Below the pieces are notes generated by a model. That model saw only the letters and a list, made by a program, of their open reading frames with translations. It did no database searches and had not been told where the DNA came from. A stretch of 64,000 bases of DNA from Achromobacter piechaudii NBRC 102461 (GTDB lineage: Bacteria; Pseudomonadota; Gammaproteobacteria; Burkholderiales; Burkholderiaceae_B), in assembly GCF_001571245.1 (NCBI RefSeq), contig NZ_BCTK01000001.1, positions 868,001-932,000 of the forward strand. The letters are read 5' to 3'. This document shows positions 41,376 through 53,631 of this stretch, one piece after another. Within the stretch, counting starts at the first letter, position 1; the number at the start of each line of letters is the position of its first letter. A program made the translations under genes and the position numbers.

Positions 41376-42254
41376 ATGGAAATCAGGATAGACGAGGGCC
41401 TGCGCGCCTATATAGACCCTTTGACCGAAGACGAGCACGAGGCGCTGGAACGCAGCCTGCTGGCCGAAGGCTGCCGCGACGCGCTGGTGCTGTGGGGCGA
41501 CCTGCTGGTGGACGGCCACAACCGCTACGCCCTGTGCAAGAAGCACGGCATCGAATTCCAGACGCGCCAGAACACCACGTTCAAGTCGATGGAAGACGTG
41601 CATCTGTGGATGATCGAAAACCACCTGGGCCGGCGCAGCGTGTCGGACTTCCAGCGCGGCGTGCTGGCGCTGCGCAAAAAGGAAATCCTGCTGGCGCGCA
41701 CGCCGCCCGAGGCCGCCGCGCCGCCGCAAGCCGAGCCGGCCGATGGTTCGCCGCCCTGGGACGAAGACGCGCCCGCCGAAGATGGCGCGCCGCGCCTGCC
41801 CCCCAACATGTCATGGACGCCGCCCGTGCCCAGCCGTCAGGCGCTGGCGCGCGCCGCCCGCATCAGCAGCAATACGCTGGGCCAGATCGAAAAGATCCAG
41901 AAGGCCGCCGCCCCGGAACTGGTGCGCGCGGTGAAAGAGGGCGCAATTTCGATCAACGCAGCGGCGGCGGTGGCTTCGTTGCCGCCCGAGCGGCAGGCAG
42001 CCGCCGTGGCCGGTGGCAAGAAGGAACTGCAACAGGCCGCGCGCGAAGTGCGTCTGGCCAAAGCGCCGCCGCCGCGCGAAGCACCGCCCGAGGTGCCCAT
42101 CGAACACATCGCCGACCTGCCGGCCGAAGTCGCGCGCCTGCGCGGCGTGCTGGCGCGGGTGACCGAAGAGCGCGACCAGCTCAAGAAAAAGGTCGTGAAC
42201 CTGACCATCGCGCTGTCGGAAGCCCGCAGCGGCCAGAGCGGCGGCGACGATTGA
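41376..42254 (+). CDS. ParB/Srx-domain protein, orphan
   Basis: A 292-residue protein. The N-terminal ParB-type domain (about 1-95: LAEGCRDALVLWGDLLVDGH then NRYALCKKHGI) is followed by an acidic/Pro linker (about 110-150), a helix-turn-helix region (SRQALARAARISSNTLGQIE) and a C-terminal coiled coil (about 245-285, VARLRGVLARVTEERDQLKKK). No ParA or parS-like site is near, so a chromosome-partition role is unlikely; a regulator is more plausible. The ATG at 41376 is preferred over TTG 41367. Confidence 0.75.
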   Translation: MEIRIDEGLRAYIDPLTEDEHEALERSLLAEGCRDALVLWGDLLVDGHNRYALCKKHGIEFQTRQNTTFKSMEDVHLWMIENHLGRRSVSDFQRGVLALRKKEILLARTPPEAAAPPQAEPADGSPPWDEDAPAEDGAPRLPPNMSWTPPVPSRQALARAARISSNTLGQIEKIQKAAAPELVRAVKEGAISINAAAAVASLPPERQAAAVAGGKKELQQAAREVRLAKAPPPREAPPEVPIEHIADLPAEVARLRGVLARVTEERDQLKKKVVNLTIALSEARSGQSGGDD

Positions 42255-42414
42255 AACGGGTCGATCACGAATAAGGGATAACCCTGAACGGGAAGATGTA
42301 GGAAAAAAATTCCTGATTCGGCGGGAATTTATATCGTTTTGAGGAAAGGCCGGCGGGGCCTTGTAATGCGTATTCGCTTAATCGCTCGACGCATCCACCC
42401 CCCTCGACTTTCTT

Positions 42415-43095
42415 ATGACTCCCATCGGATTTCGCATTCTTCCCCGGCCGGCATCGGCTGTGGCCGCCGACGTGCTGGCTGGCTTTGCCGAACTGGGCTC
42501 GGCCCAGATCAGCGACTGCATGAACCGCCTGTACGGCGTGGTGGGCCTGCGCCCCATGCACGGCGGCACCCGCCGCATGGTCGGCCTGGCGCTTACCGTC
42601 AAGACCCGCCCGGGCGACAACCTGTTGATCCATCAGGCAATTTCGATGGGCGCGGCGGGCGACGTCATCGTGGTCGATGGCGCCGGCGATGCCAGCAATG
42701 CGCTGGTGGGCGAACTGATGATGATGGACGCGCAGGCGCGCGGCATCGCGGGCTTCGTGATCGACGGCGCGGTGCGCGATGTGGACGTGTTCGCGCAAGG
42801 CGAATTCGGCTGCTTCGCGCGCGCCGTGTCGCACAAGGGGCCTTACAAGGATGGCCCCGGCGAAATCAATGTGGCGGTCTCCGTCGGCGGGCAGGTCGTA
42901 CAGCCGGGCGACGTGGTCGTGGGCGATGCCGATGGCGTGGTGGTGATACCCGCCGAGCATGCCGCCGCCGTGCTGGCGCTGGCGCAAAAGAAGGAAGCCG
43001 ACGAAGCCGTGGCCAAGCAGAAGCTGCGCGCCGGCACCTACACGAAGCCCTGGCTGGAAAAGGCCATCGCCGAGAAGACCGGGGGCGCCAAATGA
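42415..43095 (+). CDS. RraA-like / 4-hydroxy-4-methyl-2-oxoglutarate aldolase-family protein
   Basis: A 226-residue member of the RraA-like fold. In the catalytic branch it acts as a class II aldolase/decarboxylase on 4-hydroxy-2-oxo acids (HMG/CHA aldolase). The metal and substrate region is visible as GELMMMDAQARGIAGFVIDG followed by AVRDVD, whose Arg and Asp match the aldolase active site. The RNase E-inhibitor role of E. coli RraA is less likely given the context. Its TGA overlaps the aminotransferase ATG (43092) by 4 bp, so the two proteins are coupled. Confidence 0.85.
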   Translation: MTPIGFRILPRPASAVAADVLAGFAELGSAQISDCMNRLYGVVGLRPMHGGTRRMVGLALTVKTRPGDNLLIHQAISMGAAGDVIVVDGAGDASNALVGELMMMDAQARGIAGFVIDGAVRDVDVFAQGEFGCFARAVSHKGPYKDGPGEINVAVSVGGQVVQPGDVVVGDADGVVVIPAEHAAAVLALAQKKEADEAVAKQKLRAGTYTKPWLEKAIAEKTGGAK

Positions 43096-44294
43096 GCATC
43101 ATTGCCGAGCGCATCAAGCGCATCAAGCTGTCGCCCAGCGTCGCCGCGCGCGCCATCATCGCCGAACTGCGCGAACAAGGCCGCCGCATCATCGACCTGA
43201 CGATCGGCGAGCCGGATTTTTCCACGCCCGAACATATCCGCCAGGCAGCCACCGCCGCGATGAACCGCGGCGAAACCAAGTACCCGCCCGCGCAAGGCAC
43301 CGTGGCCCTGCGCCGCGCCGCCCGCGCCCAGCTGCAAGAGGCGACGGGGGTGGACTATCCCGTGGCGCAAATCATCGTCAGCACGGGCGCCAAGCAGGTG
43401 ATCTTCAATGGCCTGGCCGCCACGCTCAACGAGGGCGACGAAGTGTTGATCCCCGCGCCGTTCTGGGTGTCGTACCCGGACATGGTGCTGGTCAACGGCG
43501 GGACGCCTGTCGCGGTAAAGACTTCGCCCGACACCGACTACAAGGTCACGCCCGAAGCGCTGGAAGCCGCCATCACGCCGCGCACCAAGTGGCTGATGAT
43601 GAACGCGCCCAGCAATCCCACGGGCTCGGTCTATAGCGCCGAGGAATTGCGCGGCTTGACCGATGTGCTGCTGCGCCATCCGCACGTCTGGCTGATGACG
43701 GACGACATCTACGCGCGCCTGAACTTCACGGGCGAGCCGACGGTGCATCCGTTGCAGGTGGCGCCGGCGCTGGCCGAACGCACGCTGGTCGTCAATGGCG
43801 TGTCCAAGGCGTATGCCATGACGGGCTGGCGCATCGGCTACGGGGCCGGCCCCGACGAACTGATCAAGGCGATGGCCATCCTGCAATCGCAAAGCACGTC
43901 GGGCGCCTCGTCGGTCAGCCAGGCAGCGGCGCTGGAGGCGCTGTCCGGCCCGCAGGATTGCGTGGCCGAATTCGCGCAGGTGTTCAAGGCGCGCCGCGAC
44001 CTGGCCGTGGCCGAGTTGTCGGGCACGCCGGGGCTGACCATCGTCGTGCCGCAAGGCGCGTTCTACGTGTTTCCGGACTGTTCCGGCCTGCTGGGCAAGA
44101 AGACGCCAGCGGGCGAGCTGATCGCCACCGACACTGACCTTACGCATTATTTGCTGCGCGAGGCCGGCGTGGCCGTGATCGATGGCCACGCCTATGGCGC
44201 GCCGGGCACGTTCCGCCTATCGTTCGCCGCGTCGCTGGACGATATCCGGCAAGGATGTTCCGCTATCCGCGAGGCCTGCGCCAAGCTCGCTTGA
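43092..44294 (+). CDS. Class-I PLP aminotransferase (aspartate aminotransferase family)
   Basis: A 400-residue fold-type I enzyme with IIDLTIGEPDFSTPEHIRQA, the NAPSNPTGSV loop (171-180), the PLP Lys K239 in VNGVSKAYAMTGWRIGYG, and a C-terminal Arg in GTFRLSFAAS that binds the substrate alpha-carboxylate. The start at 43092 is set by the overlap with the aldolase gene. In context it likely converts the imported amino acid to its 2-oxo acid, the substrate form for the RraA-like aldolase. Confidence 0.9.
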   Translation: MSIIAERIKRIKLSPSVAARAIIAELREQGRRIIDLTIGEPDFSTPEHIRQAATAAMNRGETKYPPAQGTVALRRAARAQLQEATGVDYPVAQIIVSTGAKQVIFNGLAATLNEGDEVLIPAPFWVSYPDMVLVNGGTPVAVKTSPDTDYKVTPEALEAAITPRTKWLMMNAPSNPTGSVYSAEELRGLTDVLLRHPHVWLMTDDIYARLNFTGEPTVHPLQVAPALAERTLVVNGVSKAYAMTGWRIGYGAGPDELIKAMAILQSQSTSGASSVSQAAALEALSGPQDCVAEFAQVFKARRDLAVAELSGTPGLTIVVPQGAFYVFPDCSGLLGKKTPAGELIATDTDLTHYLLREAGVAVIDGHAYGAPGTFRLSFAASLDDIRQGCSAIREACAKLA

Positions 44295-44352
44295 GCCACG
44301 GCCACGCTGCAAGACCGTCAGACCACCACACAACACACAAGGGGAATCAACC

Positions 44353-45174
44353 ATGAAACGCCACACTTACTTCGCGGCCTGCCTGGGCCTGGCCACGCTG
44401 GCGCTGGGCGCCGCCGCGCAAGCGGATCAAGTCGATGACATCAAGGCGCGCGGCGAACTCATCTGCGGCACGCTGGGCACCTCGCAGCCGTTCAGCTTCC
44501 AGGACGGCGCGACGCGCCAGCTGGTGGGTTATGACGTGGATGTGTGCAAGCTCGTCGCCGACAAGCTGGGCGTGAAGATCAACTACAAGCTGCTGTCGGT
44601 GGCCGCGCGCGTTCCGGAGTTGAACGAAGGGCGCGTGGACATCCTGGCCGCCAACCTGGGCTATTCGCCGGATCGCGCCGAGCAGATCGCGTTCAGCCAT
44701 GCGTATTACGTCAGCCCGCAAAAGCTGCTGGTGCGCAAGGACTCGGGCCTGGACACCATTGAAGCGCTGAACGGCCGCCGCATCGGCGCCACCAAGGGTT
44801 CCAGCTCGGAACGCGAGATCAAGCGCATCCTGAACAAGTCGCAGGTGATTGGCTATGGCGACAGCTCGGCCACGTATCTGGCCTTGCAGCAGAAGAAGGT
44901 GGACGCGCAGTTTGCCTCCGAGCTGGTGCTGGTGCGCCTGGTGTTGCAAAGCCCGCCCACCGCGCCGGTCAGCGTGATCGCCAAATCGGTGTTCGACGAA
45001 CCCTGGGGCCTGGGCGTGCGCAAGTCCGAACCGCGCATGCTGCAAACCGTGAACCAGGCGCTGGACGAGGCCGAAAGCTCGGGCGCGGCCGCCAAGCTGT
45101 TCGACAAATGGTTCGGCCCCACCACGCCTTACAAGCTGGAGCGCGGTTTCAAGATCGGCCCCATCGCCGGCTGA
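44353..45174 (+). CDS. Polar amino-acid ABC transporter substrate-binding protein
   Basis: A 273-residue SBP_bac_3 family periplasmic receptor. The signal peptide (TYFAACLGLATLALGAAAQA) is followed by the mature start DQVDDIKARGELICGTLGTS. The ligand residues sit in PFSFQDGATRQLVGYDVDVC and NLGYSPDRAEQIAFSHAYYV. The Asp/Arg pattern is that of the family's alpha-amino/alpha-carboxyl site. A GGGGAA site precedes the ATG at 44353. It is followed by two permeases and an ATPase. Confidence 0.9.
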   Translation: MKRHTYFAACLGLATLALGAAAQADQVDDIKARGELICGTLGTSQPFSFQDGATRQLVGYDVDVCKLVADKLGVKINYKLLSVAARVPELNEGRVDILAANLGYSPDRAEQIAFSHAYYVSPQKLLVRKDSGLDTIEALNGRRIGATKGSSSEREIKRILNKSQVIGYGDSSATYLALQQKKVDAQFASELVLVRLVLQSPPTAPVSVIAKSVFDEPWGLGVRKSEPRMLQTVNQALDEAESSGAAAKLFDKWFGPTTPYKLERGFKIGPIAG

Positions 45175-45205
45175 TGGCCGCGCTAACGCCCAGGGCCGAC
45201 GCTTT

Positions 45206-45895
45206 ATGAGTCTGTTAGACGCTTCCCAATACCAGCTGCTGTTCAGCGGCATGGTGGTCACCGTGCAACTGTTCCTGGTTGCATGGGTCATGGCCTTCGC
45301 CATCGCGGTGACGCTGGTGGTGGTGCGCGCCACCAACCTGGCGCCATGCCGCTGGGTGGTGGACGCGTATGTCGAATACCACCGCAACGTGCCGCTTCTG
45401 GTACAGGTGCTGTTCTGGTATTTCGGCATGCCCGAGCTGCTGCCCGAAGGGCTGCGCCTTTGGCTCTACGATCACAACGCCGAAATGTCGCTGGCGGCGA
45501 TTGCGCTGGCGCTGGGGTCGGCCGCGTACATCGCCGAAGACATCCGCAGCGGGCTGCGCGCCATTCCGTGGACGCAGTTCGAGGCGGCGCGAGCGCTGGG
45601 CGCCAGCTACCTGCAATGCATGCGCTACGTGATCGTGCCGCAGGCGCTGCGCATTTCCATTCCGCCGCTGGTGGGCCGCGCCTTGCTGCTGTTCAAGAAC
45701 ACCAGCGTGGCGATGGCCATCGGCGTGATGGAGCTGACCTACCAGGCCCGCGAAATCGAGAACGAAACCTATCGCACCTTCGCCACCTTCGGCGCGGCGA
45801 CGATCATGTACCTGCTGGGATCGTTCCTGATCATGGCGGTGGGATCGCGCATCTACGCCCATTATCGTCTGAATCGCGGAGGCCACGGTGCTTGA
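45206..45895 (+). CDS. Polar amino-acid ABC transporter permease 1
   Basis: A 229-residue HEQRo-type inner-membrane permease with about five helices and the EAA loop EAARALGASYLQCMRYVIVP. The opening YQLLFSGMVVTVQLFLVAWV is typical of GltJ/HisM-like proteins. It overlaps the second permease by 8 bp, and the two form a heterodimeric channel. Confidence 0.9.
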   Translation: MSLLDASQYQLLFSGMVVTVQLFLVAWVMAFAIAVTLVVVRATNLAPCRWVVDAYVEYHRNVPLLVQVLFWYFGMPELLPEGLRLWLYDHNAEMSLAAIALALGSAAYIAEDIRSGLRAIPWTQFEAARALGASYLQCMRYVIVPQALRISIPPLVGRALLLFKNTSVAMAIGVMELTYQAREIENETYRTFATFGAATIMYLLGSFLIMAVGSRIYAHYRLNRGGHGA

Positions 45896-46577
45896 CCTGC
45901 TGATGCAATACTGGCCGACGCTGCTGGTCGGCCAATACCCCAACGGGCCTTTGGGCGGGCTGGCGCTGACGCTGATCCTGGCGGCGCTGGGCCTGTTGAT
46001 GTCGATGCCGCTGGCCCTGCTGATCGCCTTGGCGCGCGTCAGTCCGTTCGGCTGGCTGCGCGTGGCCAGCAAGGCGCTGGTCAACGTCGTGCGCGGCATG
46101 CCGCTGCTGATGCTGATCTTCTGGGCGTACTTCGTCGTGCCCAAGCTGACGGGCCAGGTGATCAGCGGTTTCTGGACCCTGATCTTCGCGCTGGTGGTCT
46201 ATGAAAGCGCCTACCTGTCGGAAGTGATCCGTTCGGGCATCGAAGCGGTGCCGCGAGGCCAGATCGAAGCGTCGCGCTCATTGGGCGTGGGCTATTGGAC
46301 GACGATGCGCAAGGTGGTGCTGCCGCAGGCGCTGTTCAACGTGCTGCCCAGCATGACCAGCCAGTTCGTGTCCACGATCAAGGAAACGTCGCTGGGCTAT
46401 GTCATCAGCGTCAACGAGCTGACGTTTGCCGCCAATCAGATCAACAACCTGGTGCTGACCCAGCCGCTGCAAGTGTTCGGCATCCTGGCCATCATCTATT
46501 TCCTGGTGTGCTTCAGCCTGAGCCGCGGCTTGAGCTGGCTGGACCTGCGTATCCGCCGCTCGCGCGCCATGGCTTAA
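45888..46577 (+). CDS. Polar amino-acid ABC transporter permease 2
   Basis: A 229-residue partner permease (GltK-like) with about five helices. Its EAA loop reads [20 protein letters not shown] and the N-terminal helix is [20 protein letters not shown]. The ATPase gene follows 11 bp later. Confidence 0.9.
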   Translation: MLDLLMQYWPTLLVGQYPNGPLGGLALTLILAALGLLMSMPLALLIALARVSPFGWLRVASKALVNVVRGMPLLMLIFWAYFVVPKLTGQVISGFWTLIFALVVYESAYLSEVIRSGIEAVPRGQIEASRSLGVGYWTTMRKVVLPQALFNVLPSMTSQFVSTIKETSLGYVISVNELTFAANQINNLVLTQPLQVFGILAIIYFLVCFSLSRGLSWLDLRIRRSRAMA

Positions 46578-46588
46578 CGGAAAGAATC

Positions 46589-47323
46589 ATGATCAAGCTT
46601 GAAAAAGTGAACAAGTGGTACGGCGCGCACCATGTGCTGCGGGACGTGGACCTGTCGGTGGCGCGCGGCGAAGTGCTGGTGGTGTGCGGGCCGTCGGGGT
46701 CGGGAAAGTCCACGATGATCCGCACGGTGAACCGGCTGGAGCCCATCGAAAAAGGCCGCATCCTGATCGATGGGGACGATATCTACCAAAAGGGCGCCAA
46801 CCTGAACGTGTTGCGTCAGAAGATCGGTTTCGTGTTCCAGCAGTTCAATCTGTTTCCGCACATGAGCGTGCTGGAAAACGTGATCTTCGCGCCCGTCAAC
46901 ATCCGCAAGCAGCCGCGCAAGCAGGCGGTGGAAATGGCGCAGGCTTTGCTTGAGCGGGTCGGCCTGCTGAACAAGATCGACGCCTATCCCGGCTCGCTCT
47001 CGGGCGGGCAGCAGCAGCGCGTGGCGATTGCACGCGCGCTGGCCTTGCAGCCGCCCGTGATGCTGTTCGACGAGCCGACCAGCGCGCTGGACCCGGAAAT
47101 GGTCGGCGAGGTGTTGCAGGTGATGAAGGGCCTGGCTAAGGACGGCATGACGATGGTGTGCGTGACCCACGAAATGGGGTTTGCGCGCGACGTCTGCGAC
47201 CGGGTCGTCTTCATGGATGGCGGCGAGATCCTTGAAGTGGATACGCCAGAGCGCTTCTTCAGCGCGCCCTCGCATCCGCGCGCGCAGCGCTTCCTGGCCG
47301 ACATCCTGCATCCGCGCGGCTAG
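46589..47323 (+). CDS. Polar amino-acid ABC transporter ATPase
   Basis: A 244-residue GlnQ/HisP-type ATPase: Walker [11 protein letters not shown]-loop [16 protein letters not shown], signature [17 protein letters not shown], Walker [15 protein letters not shown] and switch His in CVTHEMGFA. It energises the two permeases. The ATG at 46589 is the first that begins the ATPase fold; the longer upstream frame lies in the permease gene. Confidence 0.92.
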   Translation: MIKLEKVNKWYGAHHVLRDVDLSVARGEVLVVCGPSGSGKSTMIRTVNRLEPIEKGRILIDGDDIYQKGANLNVLRQKIGFVFQQFNLFPHMSVLENVIFAPVNIRKQPRKQAVEMAQALLERVGLLNKIDAYPGSLSGGQQQRVAIARALALQPPVMLFDEPTSALDPEMVGEVLQVMKGLAKDGMTMVCVTHEMGFARDVCDRVVFMDGGEILEVDTPERFFSAPSHPRAQRFLADILHPRG

Positions 47324-47357
47324 GGCCGTGGCGGCGATGGTAATGTGAGGGTTTCCC

Positions 47358-48323
47358 ATGCGTTTCGCATCGACCGCCGCGATGTACACCCTTAAACAGC
47401 TAGAGGCTTTTTACTGGAGCTCCGAACTCGGCAGCTTCAGCGCATCGTCCCGCAAACTGCATACCACCCAATCGGCGGTGGCCAAGCGGGTGGCCGAACT
47501 GGAAGCCTTCGCGGGCTCGCCCCTGTTCGAGCGCCGCGCCAAGAAACTGCTGATGACGCCGCAAGGCCGCAAGCTGTTCGAACTGGCGCGCGAAATGCTG
47601 GACCTGAACAGCCGCATCGTGCAGAACATGGCCGATCCGGCCAGCTTCGAAGGCGTGCTGCGGCTGGGGGTGACGGAACTGGTCGGCATGACCTGGTTGG
47701 CGCGGCTGATCAATCAGATCAGCCTGCGTTATCCGCGCGTGCAACTGATGCCCGAGATCGACGGCGGCATCACGCTGTATGAACGGCTGGAACAGGACCA
47801 GCTGGATCTGGCCATCATGCCGGGACCGTTCTGGAGCTATCAATACGATTGCGTGCATCTGGGCGCGGTCACCAACGTCTGGATGGCGAGCCCGGCGCTG
47901 GACATCGATTTGCAGGCGCGCCTGACGCCGCAGGACCTGGCGCCGTATCCGGTGATTTCGCAGCCGACCAATTCCGCGCTGTCGCACCTGTACGACGCCT
48001 GGTTCGCCGAACAGGGCCTGCCCGTCAAGCGGGTGCTGACCTGCAACAGCCTGGGGATGATGGCGCAGCTGACGATGCTGGGGCTGGGCATCAGCTATCT
48101 GCCGGGCGCGTACTTCGCGCCGCTGGTCGAGCGCGGCGCGCTGTGTCGGCTGAACGTGCAGCCGGATCTGCCTACGATCAATTACTACGCGGTGCACAAG
48201 AAAAATATCGTCAACCCGATCGTGTCGCGAGTGATCGATATTGCGCGCGAAGAATGCGCGTTCGAGGTGGCGGGGGCGTTCCTGCCCCATGTTCCGCCTG
48301 CCGCCTTGCCGGACGGCGCCTAG
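47358..48323 (+). CDS. LysR-family transcriptional regulator
   Basis: A 321-residue LTTR. The HTH begins YTLKQLEAFYWSSELGSFSA, then HTTQSAVAKRVAELE, and the effector domain follows from about residue 100. ATG 47358 has a GAGGG site and is kept; ATG 47382 (MYTL) gives a more usual N-terminus and is an alternative. It sits 34 bp after the ABC ATPase in the same direction and probably regulates the aldolase-aminotransferase-transporter operon, sensing the amino acid or its oxo acid. Confidence 0.88.
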   Translation: MRFASTAAMYTLKQLEAFYWSSELGSFSASSRKLHTTQSAVAKRVAELEAFAGSPLFERRAKKLLMTPQGRKLFELAREMLDLNSRIVQNMADPASFEGVLRLGVTELVGMTWLARLINQISLRYPRVQLMPEIDGGITLYERLEQDQLDLAIMPGPFWSYQYDCVHLGAVTNVWMASPALDIDLQARLTPQDLAPYPVISQPTNSALSHLYDAWFAEQGLPVKRVLTCNSLGMMAQLTMLGLGISYLPGAYFAPLVERGALCRLNVQPDLPTINYYAVHKKNIVNPIVSRVIDIAREECAFEVAGAFLPHVPPAALPDGA

Positions 48324-48351
48324 CGCGTCCGGCGGCGGGTGCAGGGCAGGA

Positions 48352-48765
48352 TCAGCCGCAGCGGATCGCGGTCATGACATCTTTGTCATCGACGATCAGG
48401 TTCAGGCGGGTGGCGTTGTATTCCATGGTGACGAGTTGGCCGGGGCGCAGCACGCGGGCGGTGGTGCTGCCGCTGCGGGTGCGCAGCTCTTCGACGGTGG
48501 AGGTGGTGGCTTTCTGGCCGATCTGCGATTGCAGCGCCGCCGCATCGCAGGTCTTGCTGCCGTAGCCCGGCATGGCCGAGCCGGAAGTCGAGCCGCCGTA
48601 GGATGATCCGCCGACGGAGGAACCGCCTGACGTGCTGGTGGCGCCCGACGAGGAAGAAGCGCTGGAGGAGCTGGACGCCGCCGACGCGCCGGACGATGAC
48701 GTTCCGGTGTTGGCGCATGCGGTCAAACTGGCAATCAGGAGGAAAGGGATCAGCTTGCGGATCAT
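48352..48765 (-). CDS. I78-family peptidase-inhibitor-like lipoprotein
   Basis: A 137-residue putative lipoprotein: lipobox SLTACANTG, a Ser/Gly-rich linker of about 50 residues, then a compact C-terminal domain with the I78 pattern CDAAALQSQIGQKATTSTVE, RVLRPGQLVTMEYNATRLNL and a terminal AIRCG. The Cys pair probably forms a disulfide. Related domains inhibit serine proteases such as elastase-like enzymes. An AAGGAG site precedes the ATG at 48765. Longer upstream reading is a shadow. Confidence 0.8.
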   Translation of the reverse strand: MIRKLIPFLLIASLTACANTGTSSSGASAASSSSSASSSSGATSTSGGSSVGGSSYGGSTSGSAMPGYGSKTCDAAALQSQIGQKATTSTVEELRTRSGSTTARVLRPGQLVTMEYNATRLNLIVDDKDVMTAIRCG

Positions 48766-48917
48766 GTAAAGCTCCTTACAACTACTCGACGAAAAAGCCA
48801 TGATAGACCAGCCGTGGCGCGCTGTAATCAGGGATCGGCGGGCGCCGGGATTCCGGCTTGGCCGGGGGGCGATGCGGGGTAGACGAGCCTGCCTGGCGCG
48901 GTAGCAAGTAACTGTTA

Positions 48918-52151
<3,234 letters not shown>

Positions 52152-52161
52152 GGCGCAGCCT

Positions 52162-53631
52162 TCAGGCGTACAGGCCGTGCAGGAACCAGCGCGCGTGCTC
52201 CGCGTCGCGCTCGCGGTAGATCCAGTAGCGCGCCGACGCCGCGTCTTCGGCGACAAAGTAATCGCGCACGGTCAGGGCCGGGTCCCACCAGCCGCTTTCG
52301 ATGCGTTCCGGCCCGCGCACCAGCCGCAGCGGCTGGCCGCCGTATTGGGGGCGGTGGCCCGACAGCTTCAAGGCCAGGGGCGTTTTCAACAGCCAGAAGG
52401 GGCGGTCCAGCAAGGGCGGCAGAGGCGCGGGCGGGCGCGGCGCGGCCAGCGCATCGCCCCAGGAATTGGCGGCTTCGGGGCGGTGGTCGGGGGTGGGCTG
52501 GGCGTGGCGCACCTGATCGCGGCCCAGCCGGGCCACCAGCAGATCCAGCAGCCGGGCGTGGTCGGCCGCCGTACCCCCGGGTTCGGGAAACAAGGTGGTG
52601 CTGACGGCGGGTTGTTCCACGGTGTCGGGCGCCAGCAGCGATACGGCGATGACGGGGGCCTCGAGCGTGACGTGGTTCAGCTTTTCGCGCAGCAGGTGCA
52701 GGATTTGCGGCGCCTGCCAGACCGGTTGCGCCAGCGCCAGTTCCAGTTCGGTGGGTGGGCGGGCATGGCGGCCGCGCTCGTGTTCGAGGCTGAGCACCAC
52801 GCGCCGGACCGCCAGTTGCCGCGCGGTGAGCCATCCGCCCAACTGTTCGGCCAGGCGGCGCGCCACTGCCAGCACGGCGTCGGTGTGCTCGACGTAGTCC
52901 ATGAGTTCGATGCGTCGGGAAAACTGGTTGGGCGGTTCGATCCAGCGATAGAGCTCGGGCGCCTGGCCATAGGCGGCGTCCATCGCTTGCAGAAGATCGG
53001 GCGTGCTGCGCCGTTGCAGGCCGGCGCGCGGCAGGGCGCGCAGGTCGGCCAGGGTGTGGCAGCCGATATCGCCCAGCCAGTCCAGGCGGGCCTGGGCCTG
53101 CGGCAGCAGCGCCAGCGGCAGGGCGTCCAGCCGGCGGGCGAGGGTGGGCAGGGTGACGGTGCGCCGGGGCATGCGGCGGCCGGCCCGATGCGCCAGCAGC
53201 CACGCGCCCCGGGCGGTGGGCGCCATGCCCAGCGACACGCGCAGATCCAGCGCCCTTAACGTGGCCCGTATGCGCTGGCTGAGGGCGCGCGGGCCGCCGA
53301 AGAACATCAGGCTGGCGCCGACGTTCAAGAGCACGGTATCGGCATCGCCCAACGCGATTTCGGGGGTGTATTGCAGCAGCGCCAGCGCCGCGCCGTGCAG
53401 GACGTCCGTTTCGGCCTGCGGCTGGCGCGGCAGCAGTTCGACCTGCGGGGCGATGGCCGCCGCGCCGGCGCGGCGCATGCCCGGCTTGACGCCGGCATGG
53501 CGGGCGGCGGGGGTGAGGGCGGCAACGCGTTCCTGGTCCAGGACGGCGAACGCGTGCCCCTCATGCGGCCAGTGCGGGCGTAGTACGTCCAGCGGCAGGC
53601 AGCGCAGGAAGGCGGCGATCCAGAGGCGCAT
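52162..53631 (-). CDS. imuB: ImuB, Y-family polymerase-like mutasome subunit
   Basis: This 489-residue Y-family-like protein opens with MRLWIAAFLRCLPLDVLRPH and lacks the catalytic DxD/E motif of true Y polymerases, as ImuB proteins do. It acts as an adaptor between the beta clamp, ImuA and DnaE2. The C-terminal half (GQPLRLVRGPERIESGWWDP, DYFVAEDAASARYWIYRE) is the ImuB-specific domain. Its start lies within the end of imuA, an overlap of 71 bp. Confidence 0.93.
   Translation of the reverse strand: MRLWIAAFLRCLPLDVLRPHWPHEGHAFAVLDQERVAALTPAARHAGVKPGMRRAGAAAIAPQVELLPRQPQAETDVLHGAALALLQYTPEIALGDADTVLLNVGASLMFFGGPRALSQRIRATLRALDLRVSLGMAPTARGAWLLAHRAGRRMPRRTVTLPTLARRLDALPLALLPQAQARLDWLGDIGCHTLADLRALPRAGLQRRSTPDLLQAMDAAYGQAPELYRWIEPPNQFSRRIELMDYVEHTDAVLAVARRLAEQLGGWLTARQLAVRRVVLSLEHERGRHARPPTELELALAQPVWQAPQILHLLREKLNHVTLEAPVIAVSLLAPDTVEQPAVSTTLFPEPGGTAADHARLLDLLVARLGRDQVRHAQPTPDHRPEAANSWGDALAAPRPPAPLPPLLDRPFWLLKTPLALKLSGHRPQYGGQPLRLVRGPERIESGWWDPALTVRDYFVAEDAASARYWIYRERDAEHARWFLHGLYA

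Noticed and set aside
42346..42362. Terminator after the ParB-like gene (AAGGCC/GGCCTT)
   Set aside because: The stem is good but only two T residues follow, so I do not call it a terminator.
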